The notes under the pieces: model-generated
Told to the model about the DNA's origin: nothing
Databases searched by the model: none
What the model saw: only the letters and a program-made list of their open reading frames with translations
Translations under genes and position numbers: made by a program
From: Aspergillus flavus
Lineage: Eukaryota > Ascomycota > Eurotiomycetes > Eurotiales > Aspergillaceae
Reading direction: 5' to 3'
Assembly (NCBI RefSeq): GCF_009017415.1
Contig: NC_092406.1
Location: 5,642,001 to 5,706,000 of the forward strand
Length of the DNA: 64,000 nt
Shown: positions 35,701 through 45,458 of the stretch, one piece after another
Layout: every line of letters starts with the position of its first letter
Position numbering within the stretch: the stretch's first letter is position 1

Positions 35701-35848
35701 GTCCAGAAATTGGTGCGGAGCTACCGTTGGCATTCCCATTCAGTTGTCCATTCGATTTTTGCTTGTTCACTTTCTTGCCGGAGCCGGCGGCGCCATTCTC
35801 CTGCCGATTGCTATGACTCTTCCTAGCCGTAGCCGATGAACGTGGCAT
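32751..35848 (-). CDS. acrB: AcrB, ubiquitination-network signalling protein
   Basis: Two exons (minus), 35848-34120 and 34063-32751, with a 56-bp intron, encode 1013 residues, close to the roughly 1015 of A. nidulans AcrB. The start [16 protein letters not shown] precedes a disordered Asn/Gly/Ser-rich region. Hydrophobic segments follow near [38 protein letters not shown] and [14 protein letters not shown]. Later come a beta-rich segment ([17 protein letters not shown]) and a long coiled-coil ([20 protein letters not shown] onward) ending in a Q-run and a Ser/Gly tail. AcrB of A. nidulans affects acriflavine resistance and carbon-source use and interacts genetically with CreB and CreD. No catalytic motif is visible. 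Confidence 0.9.
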
Positions 35849-35939
35849 GGACAAGGGAGCCTAACACCCAGGTCCGAGTCAGCTTGGCAGATGGTAGCCA
35901 AGGACTTGGACCAGGCGGGGAGTAGAGACGAGACAGTAT

Positions 35940-36210
35940 CAGATACACGGGTAAAGAAGGGGAGGAGAGAGAGGGAGGGGAGGCGACGCAGGAAGTGTGC
36001 AGGAAAAGGAATGACGGGAGGGGTCTAAAAGCGGTAGAAGAGGAATGGTTGCGGTAAGAAAGGAAAGGAAAGGGAAAGAAAAAAGAGAAGTTGGGATTGA
36101 ATATGGAGAAGAGAGGGTAAGAAGGCGTGGCGGGGGAGTAAAAAGAGAAGGAAAAATGAATGAGGTTTGGTAGACTTTTGGGTCTGGATAGACGAGGCGG
36201 GAAAAAGACG
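35940..36210 (-). promoter_or_regulatory. Pyrimidine-rich leader/promoter tract of acrB
   Basis: On the acrB strand this stretch is dominated by CCTTCCTTCT-like runs, directly upstream of the ATG at 35848. Such tracts mark transcription start regions in many Aspergillus genes. Role inferred. Confidence 0.4.
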
Positions 36211-36687
36211 AAACGAAAGGTTGGAACTGATCGTCAGGAAAGAGAATAAGGCAGTAAGGCGACCATAACACCTGTCGCTGCCTCAGGAATCTTCCTTCCC
36301 GTCTTCAAAACACACCTAATAGCCCCAGTATGTAAGGTATGTATCCACTACTTGTATGTATCGAAATCCGAGAGGGTCTTACTGTACAATACAGCGCCAA
36401 CTATCGAATCTGGTTGGTTGCCTTGGTTTATTTTTGGTCTACCCTATATTTCAGATGTTTATGGAACCTCTTAACCAACCATGGAAATCAAACAGCCATG
36501 CGGATATCTTTTATTGATTGCTGTTCATGTACCTATCTATAAAGGAAGCAACGTTCGCGAGGAACGTGGTATCGTCGTCGCCTATGCAGTAATCCCTGTT
36601 GGACAGCTGTATTTCTAAATTGAATAAGAAGTACTATCTCCATCATCGGTCTCTAGAAATCCTGGTAATAATACCCATGTGGGCTTC

Positions 36688-36705
36688 TTTTTTTTTTTTT
36701 TTTTT
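36688..36705 (+). repeat. Poly-T tract (18 bp)
   Basis: Uninterrupted T run in intergenic DNA. Confidence 0.9.
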
Positions 36706-37428
36706 GTCAGTGAACGCTCGCTTCATATCCTGTGCATACAGTGATGTGACTAGAATACATACACGGGACAGGATACTGCAACTGCCAGCGGCCATGAAGA
36801 TCAACCCCGGTCTGCTGCATCAACTTAGGCTGATTCATAGCAACAAAGCTCGGTCCGCAAGTTAACTCAAAGCCGTGGATGAAAACTTTCTAAATCACCA
36901 CATTGATTTCTCTCATCCAAGCACCGAACCGCATCCGAGGTTCCCAGGCTCCGATGGCACGACGCTCGATTGCTAAGAAGTACCTATTCTTCAATAACAA
37001 TGGGAACGATCCGAGGGACTTCCTGATCTCAAAACTCATTCTAAACTGTAATTGTGGGTGGCCTCGTAAGCCGGATGCTACGTGTACAGGCTACGGTCAT
37101 ATTGACGCCAATGATATAGCTCGAAAGAGCCCCTTGATCCTTCTGATTGCTTTGTTTAACCCCTCATCTCTCGTACATATTCATAATTCATCACATCTTT
37201 ATCCACCCAGACTAGGGTGAGGGCATAATTAGCTAGGATAATCTGACGATCTCCTCTTTAATGTGCGGCCTCCTGCGGGGTTGAATATCGTATCATCTGT
37301 TGATGGCGGTGGACAGCCTAACGCTAGATAATAAAAGCCTCCAACGGCGTCAGGAAATCACACTTGCGGCTTTGCCGATCAACCAGCCGTCAAGATCTTC
37401 AAATACCTAATAGCTATCTTTTCTTTTC

Positions 37429-37458
37429 TTTTTCTTTTTCTTTTTTTTTTTTTTTTTT
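37429..37458 (+). repeat. T-rich simple tract
   Basis: TTTTTCTTTTTC leading into an uninterrupted run of 18 T; simple sequence in the gene-poor region. Confidence 0.85.
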
Positions 37459-39460
37459 CCTTCCAGCGCTCTACGGTAGTGATTTTTTTGTGGGTAGCAA
37501 TAGCAGTGTACTTCACATGCGGAATGCTCGGCTAACTTACGGTCTCGGTAGGCAAGACGGATGGATCACTCTTGGCCGATGGTATGTGCTAGGGTTGAAT
37601 CCTAGGGTATAAAGACATACTCGAAGTAATAATAGGAGATATAAAGTACTCTTGGGTATCTTTCGATCTACCCAAACACATTCCCAAATATGCTGTTTCG
37701 CAGATATGCAGTAATCTGAACAAAAACGGGAATTCGACATGTGTGATCCTGTGTCACAAGGTTTTGAACATAGTTCCCCAGGTCAAGTACAGAATAAACT
37801 TTATTGAATGGCTAGTCGATCATTCCTGATATCTCCATTGGTATTTAACGGCTCTCTCATTCAGTACCACATCTCATCAGGCCAAGAGAGGCTCCCGTCA
37901 TCGGAGTGAACACAGCGGGGATGGCTGGTGAGATCGTCATCCAGTATACTTAAATCTCTCGAACAATGCCAGTCAATCTCGTTTTGGGTTGCAGAATACT
38001 TCATGCCCTAATTGAATACCTATGCTTCCGGTTCTAGCCTAAAAGGTAAAGTAGGATCCTTCGGTAACATCATACACCACCATACAATCGATACCATCGG
38101 CAACCCGTTCGGATTTGGCAAAGCTCCACCATCTATAGCGTCATAGCTCTTGGGGACTCCTGTAAGGGTGATCAAGTCTTAAGGATATGATAATGCGCTG
38201 TTCATGTCGCAATTTTCCCCCCCGAGTCGTGTGTGGCCTTTCCCCAATTTTTTTTCCTTTGCCTCGTAGGGAGAGTCATGCATGCAGTATGTCAGGTGAA
38301 GCATCTTAGGGCAGTCTTGGTATCTATATTATTCGTTGGATTAGGGTGGAATTTTGAGGATGATCGACGTTCTATACCGGAAGGGGATGCTCGTTCTCGT
38401 TTCCACCAATAGTCGGTGCGATGGGGCAATCACGCCCCGCAAAGACTAGTACGACCGTCAGATGATACTTACTCATACCGCTCTGATTTTTACAGTACTC
38501 ATTGACCCGCATTTTGTTGTGTTATTGCGGTGTTGGATATCTGGAAATGAAGAGATGTGATATCTTCCTAGGGAGTCATCTAGTTGAGTTCCTCTTGACA
38601 GGTAAATCTACCATCAGCCCAAGGTTAAGTATTTAGACTTGCCGCTCGAGAAAGCATCGGCAAAGACAAGCTACATACCAGGGCTACGTAGGTTCAGCGA
38701 CTATTTCTGCAACCTCAGGAATACACCCTAGCCCCAGCATTCTTTACGCCCTTATCCGTTGGATTTCATCTCTCTATCATCCACTATTGTATACAGTCAT
38801 GCAGTCATCCTCCATTCGGGACGCAACCCATAGTATCATGTCCACAACCACTAGTATCTGACAGTCTGTAAAGAGGGTAGTCTCTAACATACAAAAGGGA
38901 GCACCTTAGCTACTATCTATTTGATATCTTCGCATTAGCGAAGCAACATGCTTATTGTTAGGCTTATAGGGGCCAGTTTTCCATTTCTGGCCCCAAGCAA
39001 ACACAAGTATCTGACTAAACGGTCTGTCTTACGGGCTGCAAGTAGATTTATTTGTAGGGGTAATATTAAGCGTCCATGTTTTAGTGGTTTACTTATAATC
39101 AAGGAGGAACCTGGGTAGTGACGACATGACGTGAGAAAGAATGACCTGCAAGACGAGGGATATGCTAAATATCACCGATCGTGGGGTTTGTAACAACCCC
39201 ATATCCTTACTGGAGGGAGGTATACGCATCCTGCCTAGTTGACTATGTATTGCTCAAGTTGTGGAATTTATGCATCAAGCAATAGACTAAGCAATCAATA
39301 TGAAAGCAATTTAGCAACGTAGCAATGGGGGCCATTGTGGCTACCACACACATATATATAAACCGTAGTGTAAGCTGAGTACCCCAAACTAGTCTCTGAC
39401 AGCATGATTAGCAAGATAGAGGCACACGTAATACAATGTAAAAGGATAATTCCAAGACAT

Positions 39461-39469
39461 ACGGAGTAA
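39461..39469 (+). repeat. TACGGAGTA motif copy 1
   Basis: Exact TACGGAGTA in intergenic DNA; see the finding on this motif. Confidence 0.8.
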
Positions 39470-40062
39470 TAAAATGAAACTGCCACCAGCCACATCAATA
39501 CAATAATCCAGAGCACCAGAAAACACTACCGCATTCCATACTCGTTTAGAAAACGCCAAGGCCGACAATTGTTTTGACCGGCGGCAGAACTTATTGTTTT
39601 GTCTTTTCATCTAGCAACTAGCTTTAGGCCGTCGATCATTTCACAATTTGAGGACCAGGGAACCCTGGCTCAGAATCACGTTTCCAGCATGCACCCCTCT
39701 CCAACGCATCCACACTGCAAAAAGTTTGACCCATTGTTCCCAATCGAGTACCACTAATATCATACGATACCAAAATTTGCTTTCAGGCATCATAGCCGGC
39801 AATTGACACATGTGTTTCTATATGCTATTAGATAAAATTTCTTCCAATGGGGCCAATCAATGGGCGTCCCTGGGAGGAAAAGGGTCTTTACTCGGCTTGG
39901 GCCCGAGCCAAGGGCCGGGGCTGGGCCGAACGCTAGTATTCTAGTATTTTCGATGTTAGAGTTGGGAGCACGTAAAGGGGACTACTAAGTGCATGGTAGA
40001 TGATTTTGGGGGTGCTGTTTGTACAGAAAAATTTTTTTCCCAGTTCTACGCTAGATTGGTCA

Positions 40063-40071
40063 TACTCCGTA
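40063..40071 (-). repeat. TACGGAGTA motif copy 2
   Basis: TACTCCGTA on the plus strand, i.e. the motif in reverse orientation, 0.3 kb from the hotdog gene's 3' end. Confidence 0.8.
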
Positions 40072-40383
40072 TAGGGAGGCTACAGGAGCCCTGAGGTAGA
40101 ATACCGAGGCCTACTGACTGGGCTACTTGGTGAGCAAGCTTTTTCTTGGCTCGGAAAGAACACCGCCACCTGAAGAAGATAGATTACGGATCTTGTATCG
40201 TGGTAATCGTTTCCGATGGATACATGTGGCCTCTCTGTACGTACCATACAATACATAGTGACAATACCTAACATACGCAGGGTCCATGTGTTGCGTACAT
40301 ATATCCTGCTGAAGCATACGCAAGGTACTGTATGGACGCTCAATTAAACATGTGTCCATCTCCACATCAAATCAGGGAGAAAT

Positions 40384-41553
40384 TCATTTCTTCGCGGACC
40401 CTGTATCTTCGACGGCGTCCTCGCGATCCCAACTCTCCATTTCCAACGTTCGCACCCTTGCTTCAATATCGAGGATCCGCTGCTGCCAGAATGTCTTTGC
40501 TTTCTCTTGAAGCTCCCAGGTGGATTTGAATTGATCCAGCATGAATGGTGGCATCTCGGCCTTCTTCCCTCGCTTATAATCGTATATTACCAGGTCTTCG
40601 TGGACGCGGGCAGCTGGCCGTTGCTTTGCTTCTGATATAATTACGGCCTGCAGATGAAATGCGTCTTTGTGTGAATGTGAAGAAGATGGGTCATGTGCTA
40701 CTTTATGGTAGACAGTGACCTCGTCGGGGTATTTCATGGGCTACAGGGGAGACCCCATCTGTTAGCAAACATGATGTCGTACTTGGGGTTGAGGAGGGTC
40801 GCACGAATTTGTAATCGATCTTGATGCTCCTCAAAATGATTCCAATTCCGGTATTTCCGACAATATTCATCCATTCTTTCTTATGAGCCGGATCTATATG
40901 CGTGGCAAAGTTGCGAGTCATGTATACCCGTCCAGTTTCGGCGTATCGGACGTAAGTGACATTATTAACATGGCCTATGCAGAATAATTAGACCTAGGAA
41001 CTGCGACAAAGACGACATTATCGAGGTTCAGCGAGTAGAGCACTTATACATACCCTTGATGAGCAGTCAGCTAAATGTGCCGAATGGGCATAGTTTCGGA
41101 TATGGGCTCTATCAACTTACCATGGTATCCTGTGGTCCATGCAAAAGTCTTGCATTAGTACCAGTACATTATGCCGAATATAAGGTATATTCGCCCTACC
41201 ATCTCTCCCCAAGCAACGCTCTGCCGGAACAGGCCCCTCCTTGTCGCATCTGTTAAGTAACCTTCGCTTCCAGCGATCAACTCACGCCAATCTCTCGCAA
41301 TTTGTTGGAGTACCTCTCCGGCTTCTTGGACTTGTGCCGGCTTCAGGCCAAACATCATGCATCTGCCCAATCTCCTCTTTGTCATGGTAAGCCATCGGGG
41401 ATCGATCCTGTGGGGTTGGGGCGCGGTGGTTTTTGATGAATCGGCATTTCGTGCTGCGGGGCCTGATGTCGATAGGGCGCGAGTAGAAAGGAACGAGTAT
41501 TCTGAAGTAAGTGCAGTAAAACACTGCCTCCTGAATGCGTAAATTGGGGTCAT
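40384..41553 (-). CDS. Mitochondrial hotdog-fold thioesterase-like protein with micro-exons
   Basis: Proposed exons (minus): 41553-41200, 41129-41121 (9 nt), 41054 (1 nt), 40974-40805 and 40740-40384; 296 residues. The N-terminus (MTPIYAFRRQCFTALTSEYS) looks like a mitochondrial presequence; Mets at 41571 or 41736 are alternative starts. The conserved core joins as VAWGEM-DTM-GHVNNVTYVRYAETGRV. Asp119 and GHVNN (122-126) form the 4HBT signature DxxGHVNN. A second conserved stretch is SIKIDYKFPMKYPDEVTVYHKV. The GG of the Gly codon is contributed by the lone G exon (41054) and the following exon; without it the frame shifts. Introns of 70, 66, 79 and 64 bp are all GT-AG. Hotdog thioesterases hydrolyse acyl-CoA or acyl-ACP; the substrate is unknown. 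Confidence 0.75.
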
Positions 41554-42105
41554 TATGGAACAATTGAGCATCGATATGTAGTGGTTGGAGATGCTTTGAG
41601 ATGCTCCGGCTGTAACTCCGGCTATAGGAGGAGTGGAGTAAGGCTGGGTGGGTCCTCGGCCCCAATAGTATAAGGCAGTGCGGAAGGTATCTCTTGGTTC
41701 ACGTTTTCGTTTCTCCAACGCCAAATCTAAATTCATGTTGACCTTTGTACGGAGTATATTGCATTGATTTTACATGATAAAACTACGTCACTTCTCAGCT
41801 TTGTATTGACACAACCCAATCTGATGCGAAATATATGCTAAATTACTCAGATGGAGCGATGGCCAGACTCTCACCGTCCTCAGAGGAATAAGTAGACCAA
41901 AAGAAAAGTAGTGTGGAAATTCCTGGATTTACTGTTATTATTTTCGTTACTTTATCTTGATCTTCATTCATCAAAGCGAGCGACAATAGTTGGAGATGTT
42001 TGCAAGACAGTAAAGCAGGACGTCGACCAGCGACCTCCATTCGAAGATGTGATGGGTAGCTGCTCTGGTTTGAACGTGGGCGAACCTCTCAGGCTTAGAC
42101 CTGGT
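41554..42105. other. Intergenic region upstream of the hotdog gene
   Basis: 552 bp between two minus-strand genes: promoter of the hotdog gene and 3' UTR of the DUF1996 gene. It contains motif copy 3 at 41748. Nothing else seen. Confidence 0.4.
41748..41756 (+). repeat. TACGGAGTA motif copy 3
   Basis: Exact copy about 200 bp upstream of the hotdog gene's proposed start. Confidence 0.8.
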
Positions 42106-43134
42106 TTAAAAATGACGACGACGAGACAAACTCCTCCTCACTACGGTCGAGTTCTTGCTCATACCCATCATCACACTCTCCCAGTAGTCGCTGGTACCGT
42201 GGGTAGGGTCACTATCCTGAGCATCCTCCGCATCGCACAAGGAACCTTCGTCACCCGCTCCATTGGGACCCGAGACCTGGAAATACTCGCGGTCATTGGA
42301 GGAGGCGTCCTTCACCATGTTATCCGCAGCCTCTGGAAGCCATCCGTTGATGAAGTCTCCGTGGCTGCAGTATGAGGAGCCGCAGGCGAGTTCCAAGGGA
42401 GGGCTACCGGACCAGCCGTCTGGCAGGATATTCCGCAAGTCGTAGCGGATAGAGAACCGGAGACGAGGGATACGCTTCATACCAATTGGGCAACGATTCT
42501 TGCCGTAGCCATCCACCCAATCTGGGTTGGCCGAGTAGGCATACTCTAGAGTGTCTGGGTTGGCACAGTCGGGGAAGAGGAGAAGAGTCTGCAGATGGTA
42601 CTTGCACGTCTCCGTTGGGAAGGCTGCGTCGTCCTTCTCCTCTCCTGCCTGGCTGTCACAGAACCATTGAATGCCAGCGTTGCCATCCACGCCGTCCTGG
42701 GACGTAGCAGTGGCATTGCCCGCCAGAAGTTTCATGTTTTGGGGGATTGCAATCTCGGCACTGTTGACGTCGACATAGTACGCGCTGAATCTGAAGATAG
42801 GTACTGCGGTATAATTTGAACCATCGACATGATAGAGGGTTGGAACCCCTATTGCATTCATAAGCTCCAGCATTCACATGCGATACCGAATATACTTACA
42901 GTATGTCGAATAATCGTTGGGGTTCTTGGCCGTGGAGCAGCCCTTCTGCAACTCCTCAGATGTTTTAGTGTTCGCAGTGATAGCATCGGAGCCAAAGAAA
43001 CTATGCATATGGCTGGTGTATTTTCCCGGGACCACCAGGGGATCGATGTTTTTGAACATGAACAACCCAACGTTCGTCACCGTGTAAGCTTGTGCAAATC
43101 CCGCCGCCAGGGCAGACAGAACGATAGAGCGCAT
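42106..43134 (-). CDS. Secreted DUF1996-domain protein
   Basis: Two exons (minus), 43134-42900 and 42848-42106, with a 51-bp intron, encode 325 residues. A clear signal peptide (MRSIVLSALAAGFAQA, cleaved before YT) is followed at once by the DUF1996 start: FKNIDPLVVPGKYTSHMHSF, then GSDAITANTKTSEELQKG and NPNDYSTYWVPTLYHVDG. The intron splits the Trp codon T|GG. Conserved Cys residues (QWFCDSQ, ETCKYH, FPDCANP, NRCPIGM, LACGSSYCSHGD) suggest disulfides, and there are N-glycosylation sequons such as NYT and NAT. DUF1996 proteins are extracellular and fungal with unknown activity; conserved His (SHMHSF) might bind metal, which is inference. The C-terminal RRSLSRRRHF is basic. Confidence 0.92.
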
Positions 43135-44259
43135 ATTGAAAGAGCGACAAGATGAAAAGAAAGACTGGATGTTAAAGAAAGAATGAATGATGGCGGTTGC
43201 ACATCATTCCACACTGGTAGACTTCGGGATATTCCATTTTTATAGTATGCAACCTACTTCCCCGTTGCCCAATCGGGTAACTCCTCTTGGAGCTGTTGGG
43301 GTCATCATGGGCTGTTGATGGATAACGATTAGGATGGCGCTGCAATTGTCCCCAGTGATAGTCAGGATCCAGCGATATCATGAGGGACAACGGTTAGGGT
43401 TTTTCATACATAAACGGCAATGATCACCTTATTGTCATGACGTGTTCTCGGTATTCGTCGTGATAGCTGTTGAGATGGATCTAAGCGAGAGAAGTCAGTG
43501 TTTCACATTTGCCGCCGAACGACCAGGTCTGGTTCAAGGGTTCCGCAGTTCTAGGGGCAAATGAATCCTGACTCGGTCGAGATCAATAGCCAAGGTGCTG
43601 GTCCTTCGGGATATATTAATTTATCCACTCAAGCGTCAAATATCGGCGGCAAAGGCCTCATTGAGACATTGTTCCCTTCTCTCTTGAATCCCTGTCGCGT
43701 GTACCCCTTCCCCTTTCTTTCCTTTGTTTTATAATACTGTTCTGAATTGTGAACGGTATCTTTCCTTTCGCTTCCAGAATCCTTTTCTCCAAAGATAGAG
43801 CGGACTTCGCCAACAGCTGTGTGGAGACCCGCAACCAGTCTAGTCTACTTCAGTATATACTCCCGTTCACCGTAGACGAGGTTTTGGAATTCTCGATTTT
43901 ACTACCAGTTTAAAGGATTGGCTTGCCGTATATGCGGATAACAACTTGAGATATTCAGGAGTCAATGGAAGAGAGTTTTATGTAGGTGAAATTTAGGTTA
44001 TAGCACAAAAGGTGTGGAATTATTAACCAGTAGGTGTTTCATGGGGGGTTGCAGGTGCAAAGCGAGGCTTTTGAATTTTGAGAACAAGCAGTCTGGTCGT
44101 AATGGGCTTTTACGCTCATATTTAATTATACTGTCGTTGTGAAACATAAAAAAAAAGAAGGGGAAAAAAGAAGAAGAATGAAAAAAAAAAAAAAATCGGT
44201 AGTAGAAGTGGATATTTCTTCCCCCTGTGGAAAAATATAGTATCATCATATTTTCCTAC

Positions 44260-44268
44260 TACTCCGTA
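44260..44268 (-). repeat. TACGGAGTA motif copy 4
   Basis: TACTCCGTA on the plus strand. Confidence 0.8.
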
Positions 44269-44478
44269 CCTACTATGCCATTCGAGACCCCCAGCTTGGC
44301 CCTGTGAGCCTGACTGGTCCATGCGACGGAAATTTAATTCAGGGACTGCGGCTCAGGAACTCAACCCCCACACTTCCCCAGCATGCTTCAAGCTTTCATT
44401 GAGCAAAGTTTAGGGTTATGTCGACCTGGTAGATAACTTCGTCAGTGGTAATGACCCAAGTAAGCAAAGATGGACTAC

Positions 44479-44487
44479 TACGGAGTA
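44479..44487 (+). repeat. TACGGAGTA motif copy 5
   Basis: Exact copy inside ACTACGGAGTAGT, about 210 bp before the LYR gene start. Confidence 0.8.
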
Positions 44488-44695
44488 GTACTGGATGAGT
44501 CTGCCCGCAGTAAATAATGTTTGGCATTGTTTGCTGCTTTGGTTATCCGTGCTACGACGTCATCGGGTAGTCTCGGCCAAGCAAAGTAAAGCAAACATCA
44601 AGTCCCAGCCCGCATCCTTCAACACATCTTCCTCCTGCACAACACCTCTTCATTGCATCTTAAACTTCAATTCCTTCGGACTCAAGTGGGTGACA

Positions 44696-45304
44696 ATGAC
44701 GAATCCTGAACTTCGCCGGCAAGTAATCAATATCTATAAAGGTTTGTATAGTATTTTCATTTGAGCCTCCCGATTTAATCTACCATGCATGCTGAGTTGT
44801 GCTAATCTTGTGAGCGATAGAGTTACTCTTTCTCGGGCGTAACTATCCACTGGGTTATGAATACTTCAGGAATAGACTCCATAAGGCGTTTGCCAGCCAG
44901 GCACATCTGACGGATGATGAGCAGATACGGAAGGGCATAGCACGGGCGGATTTCGTGAAGAAAGGTATGTCCATCTAAAAGAGGGTGATAGCTTGAGTGT
45001 GGCACTTACCTGCTGGACTATAGAGATTGAGGCACTGTGAGTTTCCTGCATACCCAATGTTTTTTGGCTTCAGCCCTTTCTACAACTTTCAATCGCCATA
45101 CATCTACGACCTTAGCGATCCTACCAAGTTTACGGCAATAGATTAGCTTTAGAACTCCGGTTTCAGCTCTTTTTCAGTCAATTATCATTATTCATCTATC
45201 ATGCAATTATCAAGAGAAACATTGACCGTCTCAACTAACGTACAACGACTAGGTACTACTTGAAGCGATATCGCACGTTGAAACAGCGCTATGAAAACAA
45301 CTAG
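44696..45304 (+). CDS. LYR-motif protein (LYRM5/ETFRF1-like)
   Basis: Four exons, 44696-44741, 44821-44964, 45024-45036 (only 13 nt) and 45253-45304, encode 84 residues, the usual LYRM5 length. The protein begins [20 protein letters not shown], then [19 protein letters not shown], and ends [14 protein letters not shown]. The LYR position reads IYK followed by ELL, and the following F and basic residues match the Complex1_LYR fold. Family members bind the mitochondrial acyl carrier protein; LYRM5/ETFRF1 removes FAD from electron-transfer flavoprotein. Introns are 79, 59 and 216 bp. The 13-nt exon is required to keep frame (KK-EIEAL-YYLKRY). It is convergent, with only 154 bp to the methyltransferase stop. 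Confidence 0.88.
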
Positions 45305-45458
45305 GGCCAGCAAGGCAATTTGACATCACGCCCTGACTGGAACGAAGGATACATATGGAAAATCAACATAAATGGGGTATCACCAATAGGAAGTGAGCAA
45401 CGGGCTGCTCTGCTTTTGTGCTTTTTCTTTGCTCGTCCATCCAGAAAACCAGACGCTT

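Larger units (their letters stand above)
35849..40383. other. 4.5-kb gene-poor region
   Basis: Between the acrB start and the hotdog gene's stop I see no gene with recognisable domains or splice structure. The acrB side (35940-36210) is strongly purine-rich on this strand, a CT-rich leader for acrB. Poly-T tracts occur at 36688-36705 and 37441-37458. Two exact TACGGAGTA-type motifs lie at 39461 and 40063. No tRNA cloverleaf was found by eye. A long noncoding transcript or decayed element cannot be excluded. Confidence 0.4.
43135..44695. other. Divergent intergenic region, DUF1996 gene and LYR gene
   Basis: 1.56 kb. A-rich simple sequence lies around 44147-44195. Two exact TACGGAGTA motif copies lie at 44260 (reverse) and 44479 (forward), 210 bp apart in opposite orientation. 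No gene recognised. Confidence 0.4.

Noticed and set aside
36903..37220. 105-codon plus-strand frame in the gene-poor region
   Set aside because: It resembles no family known to me and lacks plausible neighbours or splicing; kept as unassigned.
37580..37620. CTAGG-GTTGAAT-CCTAG hairpin as a tRNA T-arm
   Set aside because: The stem pairs, but neither strand has the TTC-RAN-Y loop and no cloverleaf forms around it.
41121..41148. A 28-nt exon (acceptor GCAAG) in the hotdog gene instead of 9 nt plus 1 nt
   Set aside because: It keeps frame but reads TFAWTTGYH before GHVNN, losing the conserved Asp, and leaves only a few bases between branch site and acceptor.
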